Source: Methanolobus vulcani
GTDB lineage: Archaea; Halobacteriota; Methanosarcinia; Methanosarcinales; Methanosarcinaceae
DNA: 64,000 nucleotides
Reading direction: 5' to 3'
Assembly: GCF_900100715.1 (NCBI RefSeq)
Contig: NZ_FNCA01000004.1
Span: 186,001 to 250,000, forward strand
Each line of letters opens with the position of its first letter. Position 1 is the first letter of the stretch. The position numbers were made by a program, and so were the translations under genes. This document shows, in pieces, positions 54,261-64,000 of this stretch. The notes beneath the pieces were generated by a model. The model saw only the letters and a program-made list of their open reading frames with translations, was not told where the DNA came from and ran no database searches.

Positions 54261-54374
54261 CTTTAATATATATAGATAAATTCAATGGCAAAGAATAAAA
54301 ACCATTAAAACAATTAATATATAAATATTGTATAATAACTAATCGGACCCGAGAGATAAAGGAGACCTATAATT

Positions 54375-55001
54375 ATGATGGACATTGCAATTTACTCGCT
54401 TGTTGATGACATGGTCAGCAAAGCAGGAACAGAAGGTGTCGTAGAATACTGGCTTCGTGTAGGTGAGAGCTATGCAGAAAGAATGGGAAAGGAAGCATAC
54501 GTAGGATGGCCTGCCTTTAATGTGGCAATGAAGGATGGAAGGACATCTCTCACTGTAGAAGGTGATGTTAATGTCCAGACTGACCTCGCAATCACAGATA
54601 AGGATGGAGATGTCATCGGTTATGTCTATGCTTTAAAGACATGTCCAATAGCACCTACTATGGCCAGATTCATTTCAAGGATCGGCCCAATACCGGATTC
54701 AGATACAGATGTGGCTGACAGCTATAATAACCGTGTCAGGGACTCAGCAGTTTCTAATTACTGCATTACCCACCAGAAGTTCAGGGAAGTTGCAGCTAAC
54801 AATATAACTGTTGCAAAGCAGGCCCTTGAATGCCTGCATCTTGCAAACAAGGGAATGACCGGTGAAGTAAAAATGGTACAGGAAAACCTTTCCAGGATCA
54901 ATGTTGACGAGAGACACATAAAGAGTATCCTTCGCAGCGCATCCTGCGTGTTCGCTCTTATTGTAAAAGGTAAGAGTGCAGGTGAGGAAATAATAGACTA
55001 A
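54375..55001 (+). CDS. Unknown protein, first of a paralogous Cys/His-conserved pair
   Basis: 208 residues; AGGAG lies before the ATG. No named family recognised. It shares with the next gene a K.CP motif (KTCPIAP, about 97), RIG, a Tyr-Asn pair and a C..HQ motif (CITHQKFRE, about 139). The conserved Cys, Cys and His could bind a metal, cluster or heme. A separate promoter with TATA-like sequence near 54318-54336 suggests its own transcript after the che operon. It overlaps the following gene. Confidence 0.6.
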   Translation: MMDIAIYSLVDDMVSKAGTEGVVEYWLRVGESYAERMGKEAYVGWPAFNVAMKDGRTSLTVEGDVNVQTDLAITDKDGDVIGYVYALKTCPIAPTMARFISRIGPIPDSDTDVADSYNNRVRDSAVSNYCITHQKFREVAANNITVAKQALECLHLANKGMTGEVKMVQENLSRINVDERHIKSILRSASCVFALIVKGKSAGEEIID

Positions 55002-55012
55002 TGGTGATCATA

Positions 55013-55618
55013 ATGGCTGAAAATATAGAATCCAACCCTTTTGTTGATGTTTCAGTATTCCTGTTCTTTGAGGATATTTCCGATAAACAGGGTGTTGAAG
55101 GTTTTACCAATTACATGGTCGGCCAGGCAGAATCACTGGCAAAATCTGTTCCTGAGGAAGAATACCGTACATGGGATGACTTTGCAAATGCTGTTATTAA
55201 CGGGGAATCCGTTCTTTCATCATTTGAGCATATCGGCCAGATAAGCAAATTTGGTTTTGTCACAAAGGTATGTCCATTCTCTAAAGCTATCAGAGAATAC
55301 ATTAAGAGAATCGGGAACTTCAACCCGGTTCACATGGAAGCAACCGATCACTACAACCACACTATCCAGCCTTCCGCTGCGCACAGTGCATGTATGATGC
55401 ACCAGACTTACCGCAAGGAAGTTGCAAAGAGAATTAAGATCGATGGCAAACCACTTCAGTATGCCCAGATAGCAGCAAAGGCATACACTGGAAAGATTGC
55501 ACTCCCACCTGAATCATGGAAGAAGGTCCTGCTCGAAAAAGCAGGAATCACTGAAACCCAGGGATTCATGGAGATGAGAGAGAACAGTTGCCTGTATCTT
55601 CTTTATGTTGAAGATTAA
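55013..55618 (+). CDS. Unknown protein, second of the paralogous Cys/His-conserved pair
   Basis: 201 residues from the ATG at 55013 (GGTGATC upstream); the ATG at 55001 lies before that site. It aligns along its whole length with its upstream neighbour: KVCPFS, RIG, DHYNHT, SACMMHQTYRKE. The pair probably form a heterodimer. Function unknown; a sensory or regulatory role is suggested only by the chemotaxis neighbours. Confidence 0.6.
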   Translation: MAENIESNPFVDVSVFLFFEDISDKQGVEGFTNYMVGQAESLAKSVPEEEYRTWDDFANAVINGESVLSSFEHIGQISKFGFVTKVCPFSKAIREYIKRIGNFNPVHMEATDHYNHTIQPSAAHSACMMHQTYRKEVAKRIKIDGKPLQYAQIAAKAYTGKIALPPESWKKVLLEKAGITETQGFMEMRENSCLYLLYVED

Positions 55619-55690
55619 GATTTTAGTCTGTAGAGTGGTATGCCTGATTCAGGGTAAGGCTTATACTGCTCTACAACAGATTTTCTGATA

Positions 55691-56971
55691 ATGGACCCCC
55701 TGATAGTTTTTGTCTTTTCCCTTGTACTGATACTTTATCTTACAGCATATCTTAGGATACATCCTTTTCTCGGGCTAATTTTAACATCCGTTGTCGTAGG
55801 TTTTCTTGCAGGGGAATCAGCAGGTACTATTGAAGCAATTGCCAGTGGAATGGGCAAAGTATTCTCAAAATTTGCTATAATAATTGCCGCGGGAAGTATA
55901 ATCGGACTCATTCTGCACCAGACAGGCGGGGCAAGGCTCATTGCGTCAGATGTTATGAGAATATCGAGAAAGCCACTTTTAGGACTGAACGTGCTTGGTT
56001 TTATCTTCGCAGTGCCCCTTATGTGCTGCATTCTTTCCTATGTGATATTCATCCCTGTAGCAAAGGAAATAAGAATCAAGGAAGGAGTTCCTAAAGTCCT
56101 TACAGCATCAGTACTTGTTTTTGGAACTCTGGCATCGTATAACCTTGTTTATCCATCACCGGTTGTTTATTCTGCAGTTTATGATTTGGGAATAAATGCC
56201 AGTGATATTCTTGTTCCGGGAATTATAATTGCATTTATTGTTTCTGTTATTGGATACTTCTATGCTATGAGATTCTGTAAAACAGGAGATGTTAGCGATT
56301 TCATAACTGACAATGAAACAGAAAATGAGAATGTAAAAGTCCCGGGAAGGATCGCTGCCTATTCACCAATAGCAGTTCCTGTAGGACTAATCCTTGCAGA
56401 TGTGTTCACGAACATTTCCCTGTTCGATATTCTGGGTGAACCTGACATGGCACTATTAATCGGAGTTGTCATGGCGATATTCTTTGCTTACAGGCAGTAT
56501 ACCTTCAATCCGATCAGGGAATGGGTTGAAAAAGCAATAAAAAGAAGCGGTGTTGTAATCCTTGACATGTGTGGAGGCGGCGCACTTGGTGCCACCCTTG
56601 CAATGACAGGTGTTGGACAGGAAATGGGAAATCTCCTTGCAGTACTACCTCTGCCTGCTATTCTTGTTCCTTTCCTCGTTGCAGTTGCCATACAAAGTGT
56701 GCAGGGTTCCCGTGTTGTTACCATGCTGGTTGCACCTTCGATAGTCATACCTCTTGTTCCGGTTCTTGGGTTGCCACCTGAGATCGTACTTTTTTCTATG
56801 GTATCAGGAACGTTTCTTATATCACACTTCAATGATCCGTTCTTCTGGATATATAAGGATCTGGCGGAACTGGAGACTTCCGAGGTTCTGAGGAGTTATA
56901 CGCTGGGTGGTGCTGTGATGGGAATAACAAGTCTGGCGTTCACGGGTGTAGTGTATCTGCTTTTTTACTGA
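55691..56971 (+). CDS. GntP-type permease
   Basis: 426 residues with about 12 membrane helices. MCGGGALGATLAMTGVG and the late ISHFNDPFFWIYKDL motif are typical of the GntP (gluconate:H+ symporter) family and its relatives. The substrate in a methanogen is unknown, possibly a small organic acid. The ribosome binding site is weak. It is convergent with the fpo operon. Confidence 0.82.
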   Translation: MDPLIVFVFSLVLILYLTAYLRIHPFLGLILTSVVVGFLAGESAGTIEAIASGMGKVFSKFAIIIAAGSIIGLILHQTGGARLIASDVMRISRKPLLGLNVLGFIFAVPLMCCILSYVIFIPVAKEIRIKEGVPKVLTASVLVFGTLASYNLVYPSPVVYSAVYDLGINASDILVPGIIIAFIVSVIGYFYAMRFCKTGDVSDFITDNETENENVKVPGRIAAYSPIAVPVGLILADVFTNISLFDILGEPDMALLIGVVMAIFFAYRQYTFNPIREWVEKAIKRSGVVILDMCGGGALGATLAMTGVGQEMGNLLAVLPLPAILVPFLVAVAIQSVQGSRVVTMLVAPSIVIPLVPVLGLPPEIVLFSMVSGTFLISHFNDPFFWIYKDLAELETSEVLRSYTLGGAVMGITSLAFTGVVYLLFY

Positions 56972-57362
56972 TTGAGTTACACAAAAACAATCTGTAAACT
57001 AAATACAAGGAGACCATCCGCCGCAGGCGGCACATTCCAATACCACTGCATAGAAATATTGCAAAAAATAATTGGATTTTTGCTTCCAAGTACTGGGAAA
57101 TGCGCATTAATTTTGTAAATAACACATTCAAAAGTACTACGCGTTTTGTTTTGTTTCATCTTCTGGGAAAGTGCCGGCTTCGCCGGACCCTACGGGATAG
57201 ATTTAGTAATCCATGATGAAAGTTGATGAATCCTAAATTACAGCAATTACAGAATTCTACAGATTTGAAATCAAATAAGTGCTATATCGAAAGCAACAAT
57301 AAAGACAAATAATCAAAAAAAGAAAAGAGTTGACCGGCAAAGCCGGTCTTCTATTTTAAAAT
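56972..57362. other. Intergenic region with three GC-rich hairpins
   Basis: 391 bp between convergent genes without a gene. It holds CCGCC/GGCGG around GCA (about 57018-57030), CCGGC/GCCGG around TTC (57174-57186), and GACCGGC/GCCGGTC around AAA (57332-57348). They stand out as GC-rich islands in AT-rich sequence. Confidence 0.6.
57332..57348 (-). terminator. Terminator of the fpo operon
   Basis: On the minus strand GACCGGC and GCCGGTC form a 7-bp stem with a TTT loop, followed by AACTC, then a T-rich run including TTTTTTT. It lies 15 bases past the fpoO stop. Confidence 0.75.
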
Positions 57363-57725
57363 TTAATGGTGTTCGTGTTCGTCTTCAGCCTTTTGCTTTT
57401 CCCATGCAGCATGTGCTTCATCGATTGAATCAAGACACTTCTTGCATAGTTGTACGGTATCATCTTCAGCACCCTTTGAGAATGAGGGTCTGCTGATCGT
57501 TACATCGTGCAACTGTGCGATTGCACCGCAGAAATCACATACACCTGCTGTTCCGCAACTAGGAGACTCTGCCAGTGCATCGTGGGCTTTTTTACCTGCA
57601 TTAAGGCATCCTTCACAAAGTCCCTGCCACATTCCATGTGGATAGGAGTGTTCGTACTTTGGTTTGAATACCCTTACAGGAACCACTGTTGGGATTGCTA
57701 CTCCACAAAGGTCACAATCTGCCAT
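57363..57725 (-). CDS. fpoO: F420H2 dehydrogenase subunit FpoO
   Basis: 120 residues with zinc/iron-binding Cys pairs: CDLCG, CEGC, CDFCG and CKKC, and a His-rich tail. FpoO is the Methanosarcinales-specific last gene of the fpo operon; its role in the complex is not settled. It begins two bases after fpoN ends. Confidence 0.9.
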   Translation of the reverse strand: MADCDLCGVAIPTVVPVRVFKPKYEHSYPHGMWQGLCEGCLNAGKKAHDALAESPSCGTAGVCDFCGAIAQLHDVTISRPSFSKGAEDDTVQLCKKCLDSIDEAHAAWEKQKAEDEHEHH

Positions 57726-57726
57726 A

Positions 57727-59178
57727 TTACATACCTCCGGTAATCAGTACTGATGCTGCTTCCATTGCCCAGTGGATAAATGGCTCTGACCAGAAACCAA
57801 GTACAAGTACACCGACTGCTGCAATTATCATTGCAAGAGTGTATGGGAATGGTTCTGAGACCTTTTCACTGTCTGTTGGCAGGAAGTACATGTACTTAAC
57901 AATCTTTGCATAGTAGCCCAGTGAAATTGCACTGTTAAGGATTGCAATTACTGCGAGCCATACAAAGCCTGACTGGATGGTTGATGAGAACAATACAAAC
58001 TTGCTCATGTAACCTGCTGTAAGCGGAATACCTGCAAGAGCAAATACGAATATTGTCATACAGAGAGCAGTTATTGGCATTCTCTTACCAAGACCTCTGA
58101 AGTTGTCAATGTGGTCTGGATCAGCTGAATCCTTGTTCTCTGAAAGCACCATGTATCCAACAGCTGCTGTTGCAATGAAAGCTCCTGCCTTCATGAAACC
58201 GTGTGACAGTGCATAGAATATACCACCGCCAAGTGCCATTGGTGTGAGTACCACAAATGCCATTGTTATGTAACCTGCCTGTGCAAGTGAGGAGTATGCA
58301 AGCATTCTCTTGACACTTGTCTGTTTTAGGGCTACAACGTTACCGTATGTCATTGTGATAACTGCAAGTATTGCAAAAGCGATCTGCCAGTCTGCTTTCA
58401 GAGCGATGAGTGCAACCACAAATACCTTGAGAGCTGCTACGATACCCATCTTCTTTGAGCCTGCTGCAAGCAGTGCTGATACAACTGATGGTGAACCCTG
58501 GTATGTATCAGGTGCCCACATGTGGAATGGTACAAGAGCGATTTTGAAACCGAATCCTGCCAGCAGAAGAACTACTGCAACAATTCCCATTGGACTTGAT
58601 ACAAGTACACCGGAGTTTGCTGCAATATCAGGAATGCTGGTTGTACCGGTTGCTCCGTAGACATATGAGATACCAAGAAGCATGAGTGCTGCTGAAAGTG
58701 AACCGATGATGAAATATTTCATGGCTGCTTCCAGTGACTTAGCGTTCTTCTTCTCAAACCCTGCAAGTGCATATGTTGCAAGACTTGCAAGTTCGAATGC
58801 TACAAAGAGCAACATAAGGTCGTTTGCTGATGCAACGAACATCATACCGATTGTAGCAAAGAGTCCAAGTGCATAGAATTCCTCAGTGTTGCTGTGGCCT
58901 TCTGTGTATTTGATCCCTGCTATTGCGAAGAGCAATGAAACCACAAGGAAGACTATCTTGAAGAACTGTGACAGAGCATCAATCGTTACAGTGTTGTTGA
59001 ACAATGTTGCTTCTGTTCCAAGACTTGAAACTGTCAATGCCAGGGCAACCAGGACACCAAGTGATGCCAGATAGCCAAGAACTTTTTTAGAGTCTGTCGG
59101 AAGGAACAGTCCGATAAGCAATACTGCCAGTCCTGTAACCACAATGGCAAGTTCAGGTGCTAATAACATAATATCCAT
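57727..59178 (-). CDS. fpoN: F420H2 dehydrogenase subunit FpoN
   Basis: 483 residues, about 14 membrane helices. It matches NuoN/ND2 antiporter-like subunits: FVAFELASLATYALAGFEKKN, PFHMWAPDTYQGSPSVVSALLAAGSKKMG and RMLAYSSLAQAGYI, with conserved Lys and Glu in the proton path. It pumps protons when F420H2 reduces methanophenazine. Confidence 0.95.
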   Translation of the reverse strand: MDIMLLAPELAIVVTGLAVLLIGLFLPTDSKKVLGYLASLGVLVALALTVSSLGTEATLFNNTVTIDALSQFFKIVFLVVSLLFAIAGIKYTEGHSNTEEFYALGLFATIGMMFVASANDLMLLFVAFELASLATYALAGFEKKNAKSLEAAMKYFIIGSLSAALMLLGISYVYGATGTTSIPDIAANSGVLVSSPMGIVAVVLLLAGFGFKIALVPFHMWAPDTYQGSPSVVSALLAAGSKKMGIVAALKVFVVALIALKADWQIAFAILAVITMTYGNVVALKQTSVKRMLAYSSLAQAGYITMAFVVLTPMALGGGIFYALSHGFMKAGAFIATAAVGYMVLSENKDSADPDHIDNFRGLGKRMPITALCMTIFVFALAGIPLTAGYMSKFVLFSSTIQSGFVWLAVIAILNSAISLGYYAKIVKYMYFLPTDSEKVSEPFPYTLAMIIAAVGVLVLGFWSEPFIHWAMEAASVLITGGM

Positions 59179-59181
59179 AAT

Positions 59182-60669
59182 TTACACCCCCATTGTAGCC
59201 ATAAGGCTGACTATGTGTTCCGAGTTCGTCATCATCATATCAAATACCGGGGTTGGATGAAGTCCGAAGTATAGTATAAGTATTGCAATGACTCCCATTG
59301 AGAATGTTTGGAAGACATTGATATCCGTTACTGTACCGAGTTTCGCATTATAGACACCAAACATTGCCCTCTGGAGAGCCCACAGATGATATGCTGCGGT
59401 TATCACAATTGCAAGCAGTGCAATTATAACGTACATTGGCAGGTTCACAAAGCTTCCTGCAAGTACGGATACTTCGGCAATGAAACCAGTGAGACCAGGA
59501 AGTCCGAGGGATGCCATAAAGGTAAGTACCATTATAACTGTCAGCTTTGGCATCTTCTGTGCAAGACCGCCAAGGTCATTGATAATCCTTGTACCTGTTG
59601 TGCTGTTGATAACACCGCATGACATGAACATAATGCTCATGATAAGTCCGTGTGAGAACTGCTGGAACATTGCTCCGGAAACGGAGAGTGATACCAGACC
59701 GGCTGCACCGAGAGTTACGTAGCCCATGTGACTTACACTGGAGTATGCAACCATCCTCTTGAGGTCCTTCTGTGAGAGTGCAAGGAATGCACCATAGAGA
59801 ACACTTACAGAACCAAGGACTGCCATGATGGTGATCATCAGGTTTGGTGATGCTGTGAATGGCAACATTGGAAGCATGACCTTAAAGAGACCATATCCAC
59901 CGATCTTGAGCATGACAAAGAGCACACTTCCGGCTGTTGGAGCCTCAGTATATGCATCTGGAAGCCATGAGTGGAATGGGAAACTTGGAATCTTAACGAT
60001 GAAACCGAAGAGCAGTGCAAGGAATATCATATCTTTCGTAAGTCCTGATCCAATGAACTGGAACTGGTTAATGAGATATGGTATATCCAGGCTCGGGGTT
60101 CCTGTCATGTCCCATGCTGCGAAGTAAAGTCCGAATATACCGAGTAGCATCACAAGGGAAGCCACATGAGTATAGATAAAGAACTTAATTGCTGCTTTAT
60201 GTTTGTTGGGTCCTCCCCATATGCTCACCATGAAGAAGAGCGGTATGAGTGTAAGTTCCCAGAATACGTAGAACAGGAAGAAGTCAAGTGCGGTAAATAC
60301 ACCGATTACTGCACCCTCTGTTGCGAGTATAAGTGCGTAGAACTTGTTTGGTGATTTCCTGTCATCGTTCCATGTGAAGAGAACGAGAAGTGGAAGTACA
60401 ATGGCATTGAGAAGTATCAATGGCATTGCTATTCCGTCAACACCGAGGTGGTAGGTAATTCCAAGGGATGGTACCCACTGTGCAAGTTCCTCGAATTGGT
60501 TATCTGCTATAGTGCTGTCGAAGTTAAAGTACATGTATACTGTAAGTAACAGTACGATAACAGTACCGGCAAGTGCTACTACTCTTGCCTGTTCTTTTGT
60601 TTTTGTGAATAATGCAAGTGCTGCGAATATCAGAGGTATCAGCACGATCATTGAAAGTATCGGCATCAT
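59182..60669 (-). CDS. fpoM: F420H2 dehydrogenase subunit FpoM
   Basis: 495 residues, NuoM/ND4-like. FYVFWELTLIPLFFMV, PFHSWLPDAYTEAPTAGSV and RMVAYSSVSHMGYVTLG hold the conserved Glu, Lys and His of the proton channel. It overlaps fpoL by four bases and stops three bases before fpoN. Confidence 0.96.
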   Translation of the reverse strand: MMPILSMIVLIPLIFAALALFTKTKEQARVVALAGTVIVLLLTVYMYFNFDSTIADNQFEELAQWVPSLGITYHLGVDGIAMPLILLNAIVLPLLVLFTWNDDRKSPNKFYALILATEGAVIGVFTALDFFLFYVFWELTLIPLFFMVSIWGGPNKHKAAIKFFIYTHVASLVMLLGIFGLYFAAWDMTGTPSLDIPYLINQFQFIGSGLTKDMIFLALLFGFIVKIPSFPFHSWLPDAYTEAPTAGSVLFVMLKIGGYGLFKVMLPMLPFTASPNLMITIMAVLGSVSVLYGAFLALSQKDLKRMVAYSSVSHMGYVTLGAAGLVSLSVSGAMFQQFSHGLIMSIMFMSCGVINSTTGTRIINDLGGLAQKMPKLTVIMVLTFMASLGLPGLTGFIAEVSVLAGSFVNLPMYVIIALLAIVITAAYHLWALQRAMFGVYNAKLGTVTDINVFQTFSMGVIAILILYFGLHPTPVFDMMMTNSEHIVSLMATMGV

Positions 60670-62690
60670 TGGAGTACCTCCATTACCACTTTAATGAGAA
60701 TGACCAGAAGACTTACTCCGGTAATTACTGCTGTGGCATAATTCTGTACTGCTCCTGTCTGGAACTGACGCAGAGATTCACCAGATTCGATTGCAAGGTC
60801 GCTGAACCATTTTACTGTCCAGTCAAATCCTCTGTCAACAGCACGTCCTGCAAAGGCAAAGCCTTCGTAGATTACCTTGACTGAGATAAAGTTGGTAAAT
60901 ATTGCATTCTGGTAGTACCTGTTGTACAGGAGTTTGTAAATTGGGTTGTTTCTTGAAACGAGACTGTCCATGTTGACAATCCTAAGTCCGTAGATAAGGA
61001 ATGTAATTACAAGACCTGCAAGTGCCATGATGAGTGGAAGCCAAAGTACAAGCATTGGTTCCTCACCCGCATGTTCAGCAAGGTGATAACCACCAAGTGT
61101 CGCAAGCTCGTGTATGTTCATATTTACGAAATTGTTCACAAATGTTTCACTCACAAATGTGTTGAAGATCTTGGATGTAAGTCCACCGAAGACCAGTGCT
61201 AACAGTGCGAGTATTGAAAGTGGGATTGTCATTGATGCAGGGGACTCGTGACCTCCGTAATCCGTACGTGGCTTTCCATAGAATGTCATGAAGACAAGCC
61301 TGAAGATATATATAGAAGTCAGCAGAGCTGCTGCAATTGCAAGTATGTATGGTATCCATGATCCCGTTGTTTCTCCCATCAGGTATGCACTCTCGATGAT
61401 AGCATCCTTACTGAAGAAACCACTTGTACCAATGGATGTGCCTGGTATACCTATTCCGGTAAGAGCCAGTGAAGCAACGATCATTGTTACTGCTGTAACT
61501 GGCATTACCTTTGCAACGCCTCCAAGTTGTCTCATATCATGTGTACCTACTGCGTGGATCACACTACCGGCACACAGGAAGAGAAGAGCCTTGAAGAATG
61601 CGTGGTTGATAAGGTGGAAAAGGGCAATACCGACTGCTTCAGATCCTACTGCTGCACCTACACCAAGTCCGAGCATCATGTAACCGAGCTGACTTATGGT
61701 TGAGTATGCAAGTACACGCTTAAGGTCGTTCATAACGATACCCATTGTTCCTGCGAACAATGCGGTGAAAGCACCGACATATGCTACAACCATGAGTGAA
61801 TCCGGAGCTGCGATGAACATTGGGAATGTCCTTGCAACCAGATAGACACCGGCTGTAACCATTGTTGCTGCGTGTATGAGAGCTGAAACTGTTGTTGGAC
61901 CTTCCATAGCATCAGGGAGCCACACATGGAGTGGGAACTGACCTGACTTACCTACAGCACCACCGAAGAACAGGAGTGTTATCAGGGTGATGTGGCTGAC
62001 CTCCATTCCAAGAATGTTTGCATTCATTGCTGCAAGGTCTGGAATGTGTGCAAATATCTCGTCGAACCTGAGTATATAGACACCATCAGGAACGTTGCCG
62101 TTGAATATCTTGAAAAGGTCTGAGAACAGGACAATAATACCTGTAAGGAACATTACGTCACCAATCCTGGTTGTCAGGAAAGCCTTCTTTGCTGCTGTTG
62201 CAGCAGATGGTTTCTCGAACCAGAATCCGATAAGCAGGTATGAACATACACCCACAAGCTCCCAGCAAACGAAGAGCTGAAGGATGTTGTCTGAAAGGAT
62301 CAGACCAAGCATTGAAGCTGTGAACAGTGCTGTCTCGGCAAAGTACCTGGAAGGTGCCTTGTCATGTGACATGTAACCTGTAGAATAGATGTGGATAAGC
62401 AGACTTACAAATGTAACCATTGTAAGCATAACTGCTGCCAGTGGATCAACAAGGATACCTATGTTGAGCATGGCAAACCAGCTGTATGACTGACTCACGA
62501 CTTCTTCAGGGTTTGCAAGCAGATTCAATGTTATTAATAATGAAATTACGAATGATGTAGCAATTGCTGCTATTGGAATTATTGCACCGCCTGTTGGCAG
62601 TTTCTTCCCGAAGAAGAAAGTCAGCACAAAGGCAAGTGCAGGCAGGACCGGAATTAAAAATGCTAAATCTCCTACTGCCATTTTTACCAC
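60666..62690 (-). CDS. fpoL: F420H2 dehydrogenase subunit FpoL
   Basis: 674 residues, NuoL/ND5-like, with about 16 helices and the long lateral helix near the C-terminus. [44 protein letters not shown] and [15 protein letters not shown] are family motifs. The outermost proton-pumping subunit of the complex. Overlaps fpoK by seven bases. Confidence 0.96.
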   Translation of the reverse strand: MVKMAVGDLAFLIPVLPALAFVLTFFFGKKLPTGGAIIPIAAIATSFVISLLITLNLLANPEEVVSQSYSWFAMLNIGILVDPLAAVMLTMVTFVSLLIHIYSTGYMSHDKAPSRYFAETALFTASMLGLILSDNILQLFVCWELVGVCSYLLIGFWFEKPSAATAAKKAFLTTRIGDVMFLTGIIVLFSDLFKIFNGNVPDGVYILRFDEIFAHIPDLAAMNANILGMEVSHITLITLLFFGGAVGKSGQFPLHVWLPDAMEGPTTVSALIHAATMVTAGVYLVARTFPMFIAAPDSLMVVAYVGAFTALFAGTMGIVMNDLKRVLAYSTISQLGYMMLGLGVGAAVGSEAVGIALFHLINHAFFKALLFLCAGSVIHAVGTHDMRQLGGVAKVMPVTAVTMIVASLALTGIGIPGTSIGTSGFFSKDAIIESAYLMGETTGSWIPYILAIAAALLTSIYIFRLVFMTFYGKPRTDYGGHESPASMTIPLSILALLALVFGGLTSKIFNTFVSETFVNNFVNMNIHELATLGGYHLAEHAGEEPMLVLWLPLIMALAGLVITFLIYGLRIVNMDSLVSRNNPIYKLLYNRYYQNAIFTNFISVKVIYEGFAFAGRAVDRGFDWTVKWFSDLAIESGESLRQFQTGAVQNYATAVITGVSLLVILIKVVMEVLQ

Positions 62691-62986
62691 CTCAGTATGT
62701 TAATATGGTCAAGGCTGATAGTGTCCTTCAATCTGTAAAGGGCCATCAGTATAGCAAAGCCGATTGCTGCTTCACATGCTGCCAGTGCAATGGAGAACAG
62801 TGCAAATACCTGCCCTGTAAGATCATGGTGGTAACTTGAGAATGCTACAAGGTTAAGGTTTGCAGCATTAAGCATGAGTTCCACGCACATAAGAATGCGA
62901 ATACCACTGCGCTGTGTCATTAGTCCATAAAGACCTATGGAGAATATAATTGCTGAAACAGCAAGATAAAGTGCAATTGGTATCAT
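62684..62986 (-). CDS. fpoK: F420H2 dehydrogenase subunit FpoK
   Basis: 100 residues, NuoK/ND4L-like, three helices. [17 protein letters not shown] carries the conserved membrane Glu, and [14 protein letters not shown] the second Glu. Overlaps both neighbours by a few bases. Confidence 0.96.
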   Translation of the reverse strand: MIPIALYLAVSAIIFSIGLYGLMTQRSGIRILMCVELMLNAANLNLVAFSSYHHDLTGQVFALFSIALAACEAAIGFAILMALYRLKDTISLDHINILRW

Positions 62987-63291
62987 TTGTTATCATCTCC
63001 TTTTGCCATGTAGATGGCACCCATCAATGCGGACAACAATATGATTGATAGTATTTCGAACGGAACCACAAAATCAGTGAAGATCATCATTCCGATACCC
63101 TGAATATTACTCTGATCAGCAATATTCTGTGGAAGCTGATCCATTGTTGGCCAACTTGTAAATGCAACTGACACAACGATCACGAGCAAGAACAGAAGTG
63201 CAATGATCATTCCAAGTATTCGTGGTTTAAGGTAGTTATACACAGATGTGATAACATCCATTGCTGTAAATGAGATTTCTTTATTCAGCAT
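62983..63291 (-). CDS. fpoJ: F420H2 dehydrogenase subunit FpoJ, C-terminal half
   Basis: 102 residues if started at the ATG at 63291, which overlaps the first fpoJ gene; ATG at 63261 is an alternative. It has two membrane helices, and the [28 protein letters not shown] end matches the last part of NuoJ/ND6. A split fpoJ is normal in Methanosarcinales. Confidence 0.9.
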   Translation of the reverse strand: MLNKEISFTAMDVITSVYNYLKPRILGMIIALLFLLVIVVSVAFTSWPTMDQLPQNIADQSNIQGIGMMIFTDFVVPFEILSIILLSALMGAIYMAKGDDNK

Positions 63292-63559
63292 CTGCACCAA
63301 ACCCCTTCTTAGTAAGCATTACAGCGAACAGTATCAGTACACCGACTGCGCCAATGTATACAAGTACCTGGACCACTCCAAGGAACTGAGCATTGAGCAG
63401 TATATAGAAAGCTGCAACAATGAACATTGTTACCACCAGTGCAATGGCTGCTCTGACTACGTCTTTAGCCGTCACTACAAATATTGCGAATAATATCGAT
63501 ACAAGAGCAAGGATCGCAAAGACGATCAATTCAATTACTGTGCCTATTGTGGCGTCCAT
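63281..63559 (-). CDS. fpoJ: F420H2 dehydrogenase subunit FpoJ, N-terminal half
   Basis: 92 residues with three helices. AAFYILLNAQFLGVVQVLVYIGAVGVLILFAVML is the NuoJ/ND6 signature with the pi-bulge helix. It corresponds to the first half of bacterial NuoJ. Confidence 0.93.
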   Translation of the reverse strand: MDATIGTVIELIVFAILALVSILFAIFVVTAKDVVRAAIALVVTMFIVAAFYILLNAQFLGVVQVLVYIGAVGVLILFAVMLTKKGFGADAE

Positions 63560-63987
63560 CTGCTCACCTCTTCACCAGCTTCTTCTTCAGCATTAATGTC
63601 AACTTCCCTTGCCAACATGTCCGGTGTAAAGAGAAGATCCTCATGGTTCCAGCGGATCACACCTGTCAGGTATACCTTTGAACTTTCCAGTGCATCTTTT
63701 GGACACTGGCTGATACAAAGACCACAGAACAAACAGTGACCTATGTCGATCGATGGGAACCATCTCTGCTTATCACTATCTGGGCTTACACGTGCCCTGA
63801 CTATCTTAATACAATTATTGGGACATGTGTTGGCACATATTCCACAGCCTATACATTTTGATTTATCCAGTTTTTGTAAGCCTCTGAATCTGTCTGAAAG
63901 TTTTGTTGGTTCTTCCGGACACATTCTTGTAACAGGAGGACCGAAATAAATATTCTTTACTGCTGTTATGATATTTTTAATAACCAT
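63544..63987 (-). CDS. fpoI: F420H2 dehydrogenase subunit FpoI
   Basis: 147 residues, NuoI-like. Two [4Fe-4S] motifs, CIGCGICANTCPNNCIK and CLFCGLCISQCPKDAL, pass electrons from the F420H2-oxidising module towards the quinone-like carrier methanophenazine. fpoH and earlier genes would lie beyond the right edge; only 13 bases remain. Confidence 0.96.
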   Translation of the reverse strand: MVIKNIITAVKNIYFGPPVTRMCPEEPTKLSDRFRGLQKLDKSKCIGCGICANTCPNNCIKIVRARVSPDSDKQRWFPSIDIGHCLFCGLCISQCPKDALESSKVYLTGVIRWNHEDLLFTPDMLAREVDINAEEEAGEEVSRWTPQ

Positions 63988-64000
63988 TTTAGTATACCCC

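Noticed and set aside
57442-62839. Many long plus-strand frames opposite the fpo genes
   Set aside because: They overlap highly conserved subunits fully and have no protein-like features or ribosome binding sites.
62983-63559. Frameshift in fpoJ
   Set aside because: Two separate overlapping fpoJ genes are the normal arrangement in Methanosarcinales.

Overview
The window comes from the chromosome of a methylotrophic, cytochrome-type methanogenic archaeon of the Methanosarcinaceae. A genus such as Methanolobus or Methanococcoides is an inference. The support is: the fpo (F420H2 dehydrogenase) operon with split fpoJ and fpoO; a tetrahydrosarcinapterin-type glutamate ligase (MptN); methanogenesis marker 2; coenzyme F390 synthetase-like protein; archaeal preQ0 (archaeosine) genes; Pth2 and TruD; and a PEF-CTERM surface protein.

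Layout. 1-11.1 kb is mixed chromosome: the end of an ArsB/NhaD-type transporter, a tail-anchored TPR protein, a possible peptide-deformylase-like protein, DUF1059, a phasin-like coiled coil, a NYN-LOTUS protein, an AAA_14/DUF4143 ATPase behind a cluster of palindromes, a PfpI protein, a set of small Gly/Tyr-rich and membrane proteins, and an AarF/UbiB kinase with a Cys-rich insertion. 11.2-19.7 kb is an integrated element of about 8.5 kb. It is bounded by a 23-bp direct repeat of the 3' end of tRNA-Thr(GGT). The intact tRNA is at the right end and the displaced fragment is at the left, next to a tyrosine recombinase. The element carries an iteron-like A-rich repeat region, an AbrB-like regulator, a DUF7845-like protein, several unknown genes, a NERD protein and a strongly structured non-coding segment.

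19.8-26.6 kb holds chorismate lyase, radical SAM enzymes, methanogenesis marker 2, NifB and a queC-DUF366-queE-queD operon; queC seems to use an AUU start. 26.8-42.8 kb holds a PEF-CTERM protein, a YyaL-type thioredoxin-fold protein, F390 synthetase-like protein, a RAD55-like ATPase beside a receiver-PAS-DUF835 regulator, an operon DUF434-mptN-pth2-lipoprotein-truD, and pyrG.

43.1-54.3 kb is a long chemotaxis-type operon: cheY-cheB-cheA-cheC-(FtsA-like actin)-cheR-cheC-cheC-cheD-(membrane protein)-cheC-(unknown). It has four CheC paralogues with different active-site losses and an actin-family ATPase in the middle. No receptor, CheW or CheF is present. Two adjacent Cys/His-conserved paralogues follow. 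This is the best candidate in the window for an undescribed system.

55.7-57 kb is a GntP-type permease, and 57.4-64 kb is the fpo operon (fpoI to fpoO) on the minus strand, cut by the window edge upstream of fpoI.
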